Shown here: piece by piece, positions 1-13,184 of the stretch
How positions within the stretch are numbered: position 1 is the stretch's first letter
Layout of the letters: each line of letters begins with the position of its first letter
DNA from: Actinomycetota bacterium
Lineage (GTDB): Bacteria; Actinomycetota; Thermoleophilia; Solirubrobacterales; Solirubrobacteraceae
Direction: 5' to 3'
DNA: 38,379 nt
Assembly: GCA_005888335.1 (NCBI GenBank)
Contig: VAWY01000055.1
Location: 1 to 38,379 of the forward strand
Program-made: the position numbers and the translations under genes
Notes under the pieces: generated by a model
Told to the model about the DNA's origin: nothing
What the model saw: only the letters and a program-made list of their open reading frames with translations
The model's database searches: none

Positions 1-500
<500 letters not shown>

Positions 501-622
501 CGGATGCGCCGTTCGGTGGGGATGGAAGGAGTCCCGCGGTTGGCGGCGAACTTGCAGGGAGGCGGGCCAACCGATGGCCATGTCATGCTCTGGGTTCGCT
601 TTCCCCTGCAAGGAGCGTACCT

Positions 623-1723
623 CTGTCGTTCTTCGACGAGGGCGATGAGCCCCGTACACGAACGGTCCGCACCCCGCGGGCGCGGCGCCCGGCCCCTTCG
701 CCGGCCGCTGGGTCGCGGGCGCCGGACCCCCAGCAACTGCTCGTCCGGCGCGCCGCCGGGCTGGGCGGCGTGGTGCTCGTGCTCATCCTGCTCTTCTTCG
801 GGATCAAGGGCTGCGCGACGTCGGCCAAGAAGAACTCGCTGCGCGACTACAACACCGCTGTCGCCTCTTTGGCACGCGAGTCCGACACGCAGGTCGCGCG
901 GCCGTTCTTCCAGCTGCTCGGATCGGCGGGGCGCAGCTCGGCCGTCAACGTCGAGTCGCAGATCAACGACTACCGGGCGGCGGCCGAGGACCAGGCCAAG
1001 CGCGCGCGGCAGATCAGCGTCCCCGGCCAGATGGCCGAGGCGCACCGCGACGTCGAGCTCGCGCTCGACCTGCGCGCCGGCGCGCTGGGCAAGATCGCCG
1101 ACAAGATCCGCGCCGCGCTGGGGAGCGGGCCGGCGGCCGACACCGCGGTCAACCAGATCGCCGGCCAGATGCAGCCGTTCCTGGCCTCGGACGTGATCTG
1201 GTCGCAGCGCGTCGCGCCGCTCATCAAGGAGACGCTCGACGCGAACGACGTCGTGGGCCAGACCGCCGCCGTCAGCCGCTTCCTGCCGAACCTGGGCTGG
1301 CTGGACCCGACCACGGTCGCCGACCGACTCGGCGCGCAGGGCACCACGTCGACTGGCACGCCGGCCCCGGGCGCCCACGGCCACGGGCTCGTGTCGGTCG
1401 CGGTCGGCCCCACGACGCTGCAGCCCGGAACGGTCAACCGCATCCCCGCCTCGGCCAACCCGACCTTCACGGTGCGCTTCCAGAACCAGGGTGACAACCC
1501 GGAGCGCAACGTCGCCGTGACCGTGCGCATCTCCGGCGACGGAGCCGGCAAGGCGACCGTCCCGCAGACGACCCCGGGCCAGACCATCCAGACCAACGTC
1601 TCGATGCGCAAGCGCCCGCCGGTCGGCACCCCCGTCACGATCACCGTCGCCGTCGCGCCGGTCCGCGGGGAGAAGAAGACCGACAACAACAGCCAGGAGT
1701 ACCCGGCGCTGTTCACCCGCTAG
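623..1723 (+). CDS. Membrane-anchored protein with C-terminal CARDB-like domain
   Basis: The frame is open from before 623 to the TAG at 1721-1723. A GTG at 770 falls inside the transmembrane segment, so it is unlikely to be the true start. A good Shine-Dalgarno AAGGAG (609-614) lies 8 nt before a CTG at 623, giving LSFFDEGDEPRTR, so a CTG start is proposed. The protein has an acidic/basic Pro-Ala-Arg-rich cytoplasmic tail of about 45 residues and one transmembrane helix (VVLVLILLFFGIKG). An extracellular helical region follows, then a C-terminal beta-sandwich of about 110 residues with CARDB-like features (TFTVRFQNQGDNPERNVAVTV). Such domains are used for adhesion or cell-surface assembly. 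Function is not known; the fold call is from pattern only. An alternative is the shorter GTG 770 start. Confidence 0.75.
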   Translation: MSFFDEGDEPRTRTVRTPRARRPAPSPAAGSRAPDPQQLLVRRAAGLGGVVLVLILLFFGIKGCATSAKKNSLRDYNTAVASLARESDTQVARPFFQLLGSAGRSSAVNVESQINDYRAAAEDQAKRARQISVPGQMAEAHRDVELALDLRAGALGKIADKIRAALGSGPAADTAVNQIAGQMQPFLASDVIWSQRVAPLIKETLDANDVVGQTAAVSRFLPNLGWLDPTTVADRLGAQGTTSTGTPAPGAHGHGLVSVAVGPTTLQPGTVNRIPASANPTFTVRFQNQGDNPERNVAVTVRISGDGAGKATVPQTTPGQTIQTNVSMRKRPPVGTPVTITVAVAPVRGEKKTDNNSQEYPALFTR

Positions 1724-1777
1724 GAGCGGCCGCCGGGCGGGCGCCATCGCCGAGGTCCCGTTCTATCCTCCCCGGCC

Positions 1778-2296
1778 GTGGACGACCTGACGACGACCAC
1801 CGGCATCGTCGCCCTCGCCGCCGTCGCGCTCGCCCTCGCCGCGCTCGTCGCCGGCACCGTCGCCCTTGTCCGCCTGCGGCACCTGCGCGCCGCGCAGCGC
1901 GTGATCCTCGGCGGCCACGGCGAGCGCGACCTCGTGACCCACGGCGCCGAGCTGACCGAGGGCTTCGAGGCCCTGCGCGACTGGATCGAGGAGGTCGGCG
2001 CGCGCCTCGACGGGCGCCTGGCGGCCGCCGAGGAGCGCCTCGACGGCGCGATCGCCTACCGCGGACTGCTGCGCTACGACGCGTACAACGAGATGTCCGG
2101 GCGCCAGTCGACGTCGATCGCCCTGCTCGACGCCACGCGGTCGGGCATCGTCCTGTCCTCGATCCACCACCGCGACCAGGCCCGCCTGTACGCCAAGCAG
2201 GTCCGCGACGGTCAGGCCGAGCTGGAGCTGTCGCCCGAGGAGGCCGAAGCGGTGCGGCTCGCGCTCGCCGGCGAGGTGCAGGAAGCACCCCGTTGA
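1778..2296 (+). CDS. DUF4446 family membrane-anchored protein
   Basis: A 172-residue protein with an N-terminal transmembrane helix (about residues 8-30), a central helical stretch likely to form a coiled coil (residues 50-90) and a C-terminal domain matching DUF4446. The last is seen in YDAYNEMSGRQSTSIALLD, the SGIVLSSIHHRDQARLYAK stretch and a final SPEEAEAV helix. The family has no known biochemical role. The GTG start has no ribosome binding site. A -10-like TATCCT (1764-1769) sits 8 nt before it, which suggests a leaderless transcript. The TTGA overlap with prephenate dehydratase downstream (4 bp) indicates translational coupling, so the two are co-transcribed. Confidence 0.8.
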   Translation: MDDLTTTTGIVALAAVALALAALVAGTVALVRLRHLRAAQRVILGGHGERDLVTHGAELTEGFEALRDWIEEVGARLDGRLAAAEERLDGAIAYRGLLRYDAYNEMSGRQSTSIALLDATRSGIVLSSIHHRDQARLYAKQVRDGQAELELSPEEAEAVRLALAGEVQEAPR

Positions 2297-3132
2297 GGGT
2301 CGCCTTCCTCGGGCCGCCGGGGACGTTCAGCGAGGAGGCGCTGCGCGCCAGCCGGCTCGACGCCCTCGAGCCCGTCGCGATGCCGACGGTCTACGACGCG
2401 GTGATGGCCGTCCACGAGCGGTCGGCCGAGCGCGCGCTCGTCCCGATCGAGAACTCGCTGGAGGGCTCGGTCAACGCGACGCTCGACGCACTCGCCGTTG
2501 AGACGCGCGACGTGGTGATCGTCGGCGAGGCCGTCCTCCCGGTCCGCCACTGCCTGATCGCCGCACGCCACCTCGAGCTCGACGAGATCGAGGCGGTCGT
2601 CTCGCACCCGCAGGCCAACGCGCAGTGCGCGCGCTTCATCCGCGAGCGCCTGCCCGGCGCCGAGGTGCTCTCGGCGGCCTCGACGGCGGAGGCGGTCCGC
2701 CGCGTCGCCGAGACCCCGGAGCGCGCATGGGCCGCGCTCGGCACGCGCGTCGCCGCCGAGCTCTACGGCTGCGAGATCCTGCGCGCCGGCGTCGAGGACG
2801 TCGCCGACAACGAGACGCGCTTCGTCTGGCTCGCGCGCGCGGACGCCGAGCCGCCCGCCTCGCACGGTCCCTGGAAGACGTCGCTCGTGTTCTGGGGCGT
2901 CGGCGCGCAGGAGCCGGGCTGGCTGGTGCGCTGCCTGTCCGAGTTCGCGTTTCGGGGCGTGAATCTGACGAAGATCGAGTCGCGACCGCGCAAGCAGGGG
3001 CTCGGTCGCTACATGTTCTTCGTCGACCTCGAGGGCCGCCACAGCGACCGTCCGGTGGCCGACGCGGTGCGCGGTTTGAGCGCCCATTGCGAGGAGGTCA
3101 GGACGCTCGGCTCGTACCCCGCAGCCGCATAG
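2293..3132 (+). CDS. pheA: Prephenate dehydratase
   Basis: Converts prephenate to phenylpyruvate, the committed step of phenylalanine synthesis, in the cytoplasm. The 279-residue protein has the two-part catalytic domain (FLGPPGTFSEEA at the N-terminus, PIENSLEGS at 51-59, and the TRF motif at 175-177 that carries the catalytic threonine). A C-terminal ACT domain (about 195-275) carries the ESRP motif (229-232) that binds phenylalanine for feedback inhibition. Length and order are typical of monofunctional enzymes; no chorismate mutase domain is attached. The TTG start overlaps the stop of the DUF4446 gene (TTGA). Nothing is missing in the active site. Confidence 0.95.
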   Translation: MRVAFLGPPGTFSEEALRASRLDALEPVAMPTVYDAVMAVHERSAERALVPIENSLEGSVNATLDALAVETRDVVIVGEAVLPVRHCLIAARHLELDEIEAVVSHPQANAQCARFIRERLPGAEVLSAASTAEAVRRVAETPERAWAALGTRVAAELYGCEILRAGVEDVADNETRFVWLARADAEPPASHGPWKTSLVFWGVGAQEPGWLVRCLSEFAFRGVNLTKIESRPRKQGLGRYMFFVDLEGRHSDRPVADAVRGLSAHCEEVRTLGSYPAAA

Positions 3133-3170
3133 ATCCACCGGATTCGCCGCTATGCTCCGCTTCAAGCGCC

Positions 3171-3746
3171 ATGCAGGTAACCCCGCCAGGCCCAGTATCG
3201 TCCACGTCGCTCGACGAGCACCGGCGGCGTGGGCGTGATCGTGGGGGTCGGGTGCTCGTCCTCAATGCGACCTTCGAGCCGATCAACGTCTGCTCGGTGC
3301 GCCGCGCGGTCGTCCTTTTGCTCAAGGAGAAGGCCGAGCTGCTCGAGCGGGCGACGTGGGACTTGCACGCCGAGTCGACGACGATGCCGCGGCCGGTGGT
3401 CATCCGGCTGGTCGCCTATGTCCCGGTGCCGCGCGACACCCACAAGCGGCGCATCACGCGCCGTGCTGTCTTCGCGCGCGACGGCTGGACGTGCCAGTAC
3501 TGCGGCGCGCGCTCGAACCTCACCGTCGACCACGTCATTCCCCGGTCGAAGGGCGGGCCGTCGAGTTGGGAGAACATCGTCGCTTCCTGCGCACCCTGCA
3601 ACCGGCGCAAGGGGGACAACCTCCCGCGCCAGGCGGGCATGCACCTGCGCAAGACGCCACGCACGCCGCGGCCCGAGGTCTTCATCCACGTCGCCAGCCC
3701 GACGATCCCGACGGCCTGGCGGCAGTACCTCCCGCAGGCGGCCTGA
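3171..3746 (+). CDS. HNH endonuclease family protein
   Basis: A 191-residue protein. Its conserved N-terminal region (VLVLNATFEPINVCSVRRA) is followed at about 105-165 by an HNH/treble-clef nuclease fold. That fold shows a first zinc pair (CQYC), then DHVIPRSKGG with the catalytic His, an Asn in WENIVAS, and a second zinc pair (CAPC) followed by NRRKGD. All HNH residues are present. The family is chromosomal in many actinobacteria and cyanobacteria and is not tied to an obvious phage or restriction context; its role is unknown. ATG 3171 has a TATGCT -10-like hexamer at 3151-3156, so the mRNA leader would be very short. A GTG at 3251 is an alternative start that would remove only the non-conserved tail. 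The gene ends in a strong hairpin. Confidence 0.88.
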   Translation: MQVTPPGPVSSTSLDEHRRRGRDRGGRVLVLNATFEPINVCSVRRAVVLLLKEKAELLERATWDLHAESTTMPRPVVIRLVAYVPVPRDTHKRRITRRAVFARDGWTCQYCGARSNLTVDHVIPRSKGGPSSWENIVASCAPCNRRKGDNLPRQAGMHLRKTPRTPRPEVFIHVASPTIPTAWRQYLPQAA

Positions 3747-3764
3747 GGGCGCGGCCTGAAACGA

Positions 3765-3795
3765 CGAAGGGCGCCGTGATCCACGGCGCCCTTCG
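3765..3795 (+). terminator. Hairpin terminator after the HNH gene
   Basis: A perfect 14-bp stem (CGAAGGGCGCCGTG at 3765-3778 and its complement at 3782-3795) with a 3-nt loop lies 18 nt after the HNH stop codon. There is no clear T-tract, which is common in high-GC actinobacteria. It may work in both directions, since a putative minus-strand transcript from about 4006 runs towards it. Confidence 0.7.
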
Positions 3796-4056
3796 CGTGC
3801 CACTGGGACTGGATGAGAATCGGCGGCAACGTTGCGCGCTCATGTGGCGCGCGCCGGGGGGGACCAGCTCCGGCATGCCGTTCCGACGGTGGCCCGGGTT
3901 GGATTCCGCCAAGCGGCTCCAGCCAATTTCCGACCTAGCGGCCGGTCACCTCCAGGGTCCCGCAAGAACTAGAACTGTCGATACGGACCACCTCCTTTCT
4001 CTGGTACGCGCAGAGTAGCGAATGCGCGTGACGATTCATGGGGTAGTCGCCGGTCC
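3796..4056 (-). other. Intergenic element: anti-16S (super Shine-Dalgarno) sequence with a tiny ORF
   Basis: No ordinary gene lies between the HNH terminator and the oxidoreductase. Read on the minus strand there is a -10-like TACTCT (4017-4012), then AGAAAGGAGGTGGTCC (4000-3985). This is complementary to the whole 16-nt 3' tail expected for 16S rRNA, with one G-U pair. Right behind it a frame is open to TAG at 3935. From the in-SD GTG (3991) it would encode VVRIDSSSSCGTLEVTGR. From the non-standard ATC at 3982, 8 nt after GGAGG, it would encode 15 residues. Whether a peptide is made is unknown. The element could be a leader peptide, a tiny gene with an unusual start, or an RNA that binds 30S subunits. 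Confidence 0.4.
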
Positions 4057-4473
4057 ATGAGCGCCGACCGCCGCCTCAAGCGCCGGCTGAGCAGGTTCGC
4101 CACGGTTCGGCTCGTCAACCCGCTCGTCCGACCGCTGCTCGAGCGCGCCCGACTGCCCGGCTGGGCGCTGCTGGAGACGCGCGGCCGGCGCACGGGTCTG
4201 CCGCGGCGCGTCCCGCTCGGCGACGGCCTGCGCGGCGACGCGTTCTGGATCGTGACCGAGCACGGCTACGCCGCCGACTACGTCAAGAACATCCAGGCCG
4301 ATCCACGCGTGCGCGTCAAGGCCCGCGGCCGCTGGCGCGCCGGCACCGCCCGCATCCTGACCGACGACGATCCCGAGACCCGCATGCGCTGGCTGGGCCG
4401 CCCGATCAACGACTCGATGCTGCGGCTCGTCGGGACGCAGCAGCTGACGATCCGCGTCGACCTCGACCGCTGA
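4057..4473 (+). CDS. Deazaflavin (F420)-dependent oxidoreductase, Ddn/nitroreductase-like family
   Basis: A 138-residue single-domain split-barrel protein. Recognisable parts are TRGRRTGLPRRVPLG (phosphate-binding strand-turn), the AADYVKNIQADPRVRVK segment typical of this family, and a final beta-strand region. Members use reduced coenzyme F420, and some act on nitroimidazoles, quinones or aflatoxins; the substrate here cannot be predicted. The length matches the family. F420 use is common in actinobacteria and supports the taxonomic reading. ATG 4057 is the only sensible start; no strong SD is visible. The gene stands alone and converges on the YbaK-type gene 19 nt away. Confidence 0.85.
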   Translation: MSADRRLKRRLSRFATVRLVNPLVRPLLERARLPGWALLETRGRRTGLPRRVPLGDGLRGDAFWIVTEHGYAADYVKNIQADPRVRVKARGRWRAGTARILTDDDPETRMRWLGRPINDSMLRLVGTQQLTIRVDLDR

Positions 4474-4492
4474 GCGGCCACGCTCGCGCGCG

Positions 4493-5014
4493 TCAGATCT
4501 TGGGCAGGTCGTGGAACGGGCTGGCGCCCTCCTCGTGCTCGCAGACGTCCCCGACGCGCGGCTCGCACACGCGCAGCAGGTCGCGGGGGTCGAGGCGCAC
4601 GGCGTGGCGGTGGTCGCCTGCCGAGCAGAGGATCCGCTCGCGGTAGAGCAGGTGGACGTCGACGATCTCTGGCGTGGCGTGCGGCGCGAGTGGCGGCAGC
4701 GCGCCGACCTCGAACTCCGGGAAGTCGCGGGCAAGCTCCTCCTCGGTCGCCAGCCGCAGGTGGCGCGAGGCGCCCAAGAGCGTGCGCGCGCGGGAAACGT
4801 CGAGCCGGCGGTTCGCGGGCACGACGGCGAGGACGTAGGCGTCGTGGTCGCGCAGGGCGACGGTCTTCGCGGCCTCCCGCGGCTCGACGCCCGCGGCCTG
4901 GGCCTCGTCGAGCGCGCGGAAGGTCTCGTCGTGCTCGACGACCTCGTAGCTGACGCGCTTGCGGTCGAGCAACTCGCGCACCGCGTCGACCCCCTGCCGC
5001 CCGGGCTCGCCCAT
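4493..5014 (-). CDS. YbaK/ProX-type aminoacyl-tRNA deacylase domain protein
   Basis: A 173-residue single-domain protein of the YbaK/prolyl-tRNA synthetase-associated editing family. Visible are the N-terminal RVSYEVVEHDETF strand region, the REAAKTVALRDHDAYVLAVVPA core with the conserved Lys, the LDVSRARTLLGA helix and the EEELARDFPEFEVGALPP loop. Relatives hydrolyse mischarged tRNAs such as Cys-tRNA(Pro) or Ala-tRNA(Pro). Which mischarged tRNA this one clears is unknown. The C-terminus (VCEHEEGASPFHD) extends a little past the usual domain. The start lies 1 bp after the stop of the small upstream gene, so it is the last gene of the gyrB-gyrA transcription unit. Confidence 0.82.
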   Translation of the reverse strand: MGEPGRQGVDAVRELLDRKRVSYEVVEHDETFRALDEAQAAGVEPREAAKTVALRDHDAYVLAVVPANRRLDVSRARTLLGASRHLRLATEEELARDFPEFEVGALPPLAPHATPEIVDVHLLYRERILCSAGDHRHAVRLDPRDLLRVCEPRVGDVCEHEEGASPFHDLPKI

Positions 5015-5015
5015 G

Positions 5016-5254
5016 TCACTCCAGCGGCAGCGCGACCGCCCCGCCGCGCCGCGGCAGGATCGGACGCCGCGGCTCGCGCACCCCCGCGCCGCCGGGAGGG
5101 TCGGCCCAATCCGGAGGCACGCGCAGGTCCTCCTTCCACAGCACCCACCGGAACGTCCCTGCGCTTCGCGCGACCGTCAGGCGCCGCGCGGCGGGAAGCG
5201 GAACCGTGACGACCACCTCGTCATCGTCGCGCAGGGCGGCGCGAGACTCAAGCC

Positions 5255-5258
<4 letters not shown>
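5016..5258 (-). CDS. Small conserved-looking protein of unknown function between gyrA and the deacylase gene
   Basis: Unrecognised. The frame is open through the gyrA stop. A GTG at 5216 would give 66 residues, but the coding-like frame continues upstream ([17 protein letters not shown]...) to a CTG at 5258 that overlaps the gyrA stop codon (CTGA). That would give 80 residues, so translational coupling with a CTG start is plausible. The protein is basic, with a [17 protein letters not shown] segment that looks like a short beta-rich domain and a Pro/Gly/Arg-rich tail ending in LPLE. No signal peptide, membrane helix or Cys motif is visible. It sits tightly between gyrA and the YbaK-type gene (1-bp gap downstream), which supports a real gene. 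Confidence 0.55.
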
Positions 5259-7936
<2,678 letters not shown>

Positions 7937-7952
7937 CTACTCCACCTCCTCC

Positions 7953-10550
<2,598 letters not shown>

Positions 10551-10847
10551 TCAGGCTCCGGTCGCCACGCAGCGCAGCGACCGCACCACCTCCTCTCCGA
10601 TCGCGGCGTTGAGCCGGGCGACGAGGTCGGCGCCCATCAGGTCGAGCTCCTGCGCCCAGACCGCCGACCGGCAGCCGATCGTCACCACGCCGCGACGCTC
10701 GCCGATGGGTTGCGCCTCGGCGGCGATCGCGTCCCCGGCCACCTCGCGCCACACGCGCTGCACGGCCCCCAGCGCGGTCGCGGGCTGCAGGCCGGCGGCG
10801 AGCGCCTCAACCGCGCCGGCGAGAGGGCGCGGCGCCGACCGCCTCAC
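10551..10847 (-). CDS. DUF721 (DciA-like) protein
   Basis: A 98-residue protein of the DUF721 family: VWREVAGDAIAAEAQPIGERRGVVTIGC, then a WAQELDLMGADLVARLNAAIG helix. DUF721/DciA proteins are linked to replicative helicase loading in bacteria that lack DnaC/DnaI, and in actinobacteria the gene typically lies between recF and gyrB, as here. The GTG start overlaps the recF stop by 4 bp (GTGA), which shows co-translation with dnaA-dnaN-recF. It is short: only the KH-like core domain is present, without the long N-terminal extension seen in some homologues. A helicase-loading role is by family association only. Confidence 0.8.
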   Translation of the reverse strand: MRRSAPRPLAGAVEALAAGLQPATALGAVQRVWREVAGDAIAAEAQPIGERRGVVTIGCRSAVWAQELDLMGADLVARLNAAIGEEVVRSLRCVATGA

Positions 10848-11944
10848 GCCGCCACCGCCTCCTGGATGACCGCGCCGTCGGCGACGGCAACCCGGGCCAG
10901 GCCCGCTTCTCCTGCGCCCGGGACGTGCGCGAGGTCCGTGGTCGTGATGACTACCTGCCCGCCCCGCCCGAGCCGCTCGACCAGGCGCCCGCGCCGCTCG
11001 GCGTCGAGCTCGCTCATCACGTCGTCGAGGAGCACCAGCGGGATCCGGCCGCGGGCCTCGGCCAGCGCCTCGCGCTCGGCCAGCAGCAGGGCGAGCAGGG
11101 CGAGGCGCTGCTCGCCCTGCGAGCCGTACGAGCGCAGCTCGCGCCCGTCGCGGCGCAGCGCCAGGTCGTCGCGGTGCGGCCCGTGCCCGGTGAAGCCGCG
11201 CTCGAGGTCGGCGTCGGTGCGCTCGGCCAGCTCGCCGGCCAGCTCTTCCGCGGTGGCGGCCGAGGAGCGGGGCCGGTAGCGCACCTCGCCGGCGCCGGCC
11301 AGGCCGAGGTCGCCCGCCAGCTCGGCGAACCGCTCGGCGATGAGGTCGACAGCCGCGGCGCGATCGTCGCGCAAGACGATGCCGTGGCGCGCGAGCTCGG
11401 CATCCCAGGCCGGCAGCGAGACGCGCGAGGCCCGCCCGGCGCGCACCCGGGCGAGCAGCGCGTTGCGCTGCGCGAGCGCCTGCGTGTAGGCGCGCCGGGT
11501 GCCGGCGCGCGCCGGCCACGCCGCCGCGACGACCTGGTCGAGGTGCGCCCGTCGCAGCGCCGGCGCGCCCTTCACGAGCTCGAGGCGATCGGGCAGGAAC
11601 ACCGACACGAGCGGCCGCGTGGCGACGTCGAGGCGCTCGACCGGGGCGCCGTCGGCCCGCAGCCGCTTCGGTTCGCCGGGCTGGAACCCGACGACCAGGG
11701 TGTGCGGCCCGTCGTCGCCGGCGACCTCGACCTCGACTCGAGCGACAGCCTCGCCGAAGCGCACGACCTCGCGCTCGTTGGCCGTGCGGCACGATCGCCC
11801 GGTCAGGCCGAAGTACAGCCCCTCGAGCAGGTTCGTCTTGCCGGCGCCGTTGCGGCCGTGGACGACGGTCAGCTCCGGCCCGAGCGCGACGTCGGCGCTC
11901 GCGTAGCCGCGGAAGTCGCGCAGGCGGACGCGCGTGACGACCAT
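10844..11944 (-). CDS. recF: DNA replication and repair protein RecF
   Basis: An SMC/ABC-type ATPase that helps load RecA at gapped DNA together with RecO and RecR. 366 residues. Walker A is GRNGAGKT (30-37), the signature motif is SQGEQR (275-280) and Walker B is LVLLDDVMSELD (303-314). The N-terminal RLRDFRGY segment is characteristic. All ATPase motifs are intact. The ATG start lies 7 nt after dnaN, and the stop overlaps the DUF721 gene, placing it inside one dnaA-dnaN-recF-DUF721 operon. The C-terminus (VIQEAVAA) is short but normal. Confidence 0.95.
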   Translation of the reverse strand: MVVTRVRLRDFRGYASADVALGPELTVVHGRNGAGKTNLLEGLYFGLTGRSCRTANEREVVRFGEAVARVEVEVAGDDGPHTLVVGFQPGEPKRLRADGAPVERLDVATRPLVSVFLPDRLELVKGAPALRRAHLDQVVAAAWPARAGTRRAYTQALAQRNALLARVRAGRASRVSLPAWDAELARHGIVLRDDRAAAVDLIAERFAELAGDLGLAGAGEVRYRPRSSAATAEELAGELAERTDADLERGFTGHGPHRDDLALRRDGRELRSYGSQGEQRLALLALLLAEREALAEARGRIPLVLLDDVMSELDAERRGRLVERLGRGGQVVITTTDLAHVPGAGEAGLARVAVADGAVIQEAVAA

Positions 11945-11951
11945 CGCCCGC

Positions 11952-13061
11952 TCACACGTTGAGCCGGATCGGCATGATCAGATACAGGAACCCCGTTCCG
12001 TCGGCTGACTCGATCAGCCCCGGGCGCAGCGGAGAGATGAGCTTGAGCACGAGGTCGCCGGTGTCGACGCTCTCCAGGCCGTCGCGCAGGAACTCGGGGT
12101 TGAAGCCGATCTCGAACGGCTCACCCTGGAAGGGCACCGGCAAGGCCTCCGAGGCGTCACCGACGTCTGGGGTCTGGGCGGACACGGTGACCTCTCCCTC
12201 GCGGAACGACAGCCGCAGCGGCGCGTTCTTCTGCGCGAGCATCGACATGCGGCGCACCACCTCGGTCAGCTCGCCGCTCGAGAGCCGCAGCTCGTGCTCG
12301 TAGTTGTCGGGCAGCAGCTGGCGGTAGTTCGGGAATTGACCGTCGATCAGCCGCGAGGACAGCACGGCGCCGCCGACGTCGAAGACGACCTGGTTGGCCC
12401 GCACGCCGACCGACAGCGATTCCGCCTCGGTCGCCTGCGCGATGCGCGCGAGCTCCTGCAGCGCGCGCGCCGGCACGTTGGCCTCGAACGAGCCGTCCAG
12501 CGGCTTGTCCAGCGTCGTCTCCTTGACCGAGAGCCGGTACGAGTCGGTCGCCACCATGCGCAGCTCCTGGCCCGAGGCCGAGACCAGGATGCCGGTGAGG
12601 ATCGGCCGCGTCTCGTCACGCGACGCCGAGCGCGCGACCCGCTGCACGGTCTCGACGAACGCCTGCGCGGGCACCTCGACCACCGCATCGCCACCCGGCT
12701 CGGGCAGAGGCGGGAAGTCCTCGGCGCGCAGCGTGCGGATGTGGAAGGTCGCCGAGCCCGACCTGATCTCGACGTCGCCCTCGGTGGGGCGCAGCTCGAG
12801 TGTCACGTCGGCGGCCGGCAGCGCGCGCACGACGTCGAGCGTCAGCCGCCCGGGCAGCACAGCGACGCCCGGCCGGGTGACCTCGGCCTGCAGCGGAACG
12901 CGCAGGCCCACCTCCATGTCGGTCGCCCGCAGCTCGACGCCGCCCTCCTGCGCGGCCATCTGGACGCCGGACAGGGCCTGGACGGCGCTGCGGGTCGACG
13001 CGACGCGAGCGACGGTCTGCAGGTGAGCCAGCAGGTCGGAGCTCGAGCAGGAGATCTTCAC
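11952..13061 (-). CDS. dnaN: DNA polymerase III sliding clamp (beta subunit)
   Basis: Forms the ring-shaped dimer that tethers DNA polymerase III to DNA. 369 residues with the three repeated clamp domains. Recognisable are MKISCSSSDLLAHLQTV at the start, TRPILTGILVSA and ATDSYRLSVKE in domain 2, LIDGQFPNYRQLLP, and the C-terminal YLIMPIRL motif that forms part of the clamp-binding pocket. The GTG start at 13061 has an AGAAGG SD 8 nt upstream. It lies 123 bp after dnaA in the same direction. No anomaly is visible. Confidence 0.96.
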   Translation of the reverse strand: MKISCSSSDLLAHLQTVARVASTRSAVQALSGVQMAAQEGGVELRATDMEVGLRVPLQAEVTRPGVAVLPGRLTLDVVRALPAADVTLELRPTEGDVEIRSGSATFHIRTLRAEDFPPLPEPGGDAVVEVPAQAFVETVQRVARSASRDETRPILTGILVSASGQELRMVATDSYRLSVKETTLDKPLDGSFEANVPARALQELARIAQATEAESLSVGVRANQVVFDVGGAVLSSRLIDGQFPNYRQLLPDNYEHELRLSSGELTEVVRRMSMLAQKNAPLRLSFREGEVTVSAQTPDVGDASEALPVPFQGEPFEIGFNPEFLRDGLESVDTGDLVLKLISPLRPGLIESADGTGFLYLIMPIRLNV

Positions 13062-13184
13062 GACAAAAGCCTTCTCTGGAGAGCAGGAGTCATAGGGGCT
13101 GTGGACATGTGGACGGCGGGGCGGATCATGCGGTGGCGCTCGGGAATCTGCGGTGCGACGGCCTGTGGGGGACGTGTGAGTGTG
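13062..13184. other. dnaA-dnaN intergenic region with DnaA-box-like sites (oriC candidate)
   Basis: In most actinobacteria oriC lies here, but this gap is only 123 bp. It holds two overlapping sites, TGTGGACAT (13100-13108) and TGTGGACGG (13108-13116). These share the TGTGGA core of the DnaA box (TGTGGATAA) with 2 and 3 mismatches. No AT-rich unwinding element is visible. A TGTGGGGGA (13164-13172) is a weaker match. It may be part of a split origin with the region upstream of dnaA. Confidence 0.4.

Noticed and set aside
3985..4000. Fragment of a 16S rRNA gene on the plus strand
   Set aside because: GGACCACCTCCTTTCT resembles the 16S 3' end, but no upstream 16S sequence is present; it is better read as an anti-16S motif on the minus strand.
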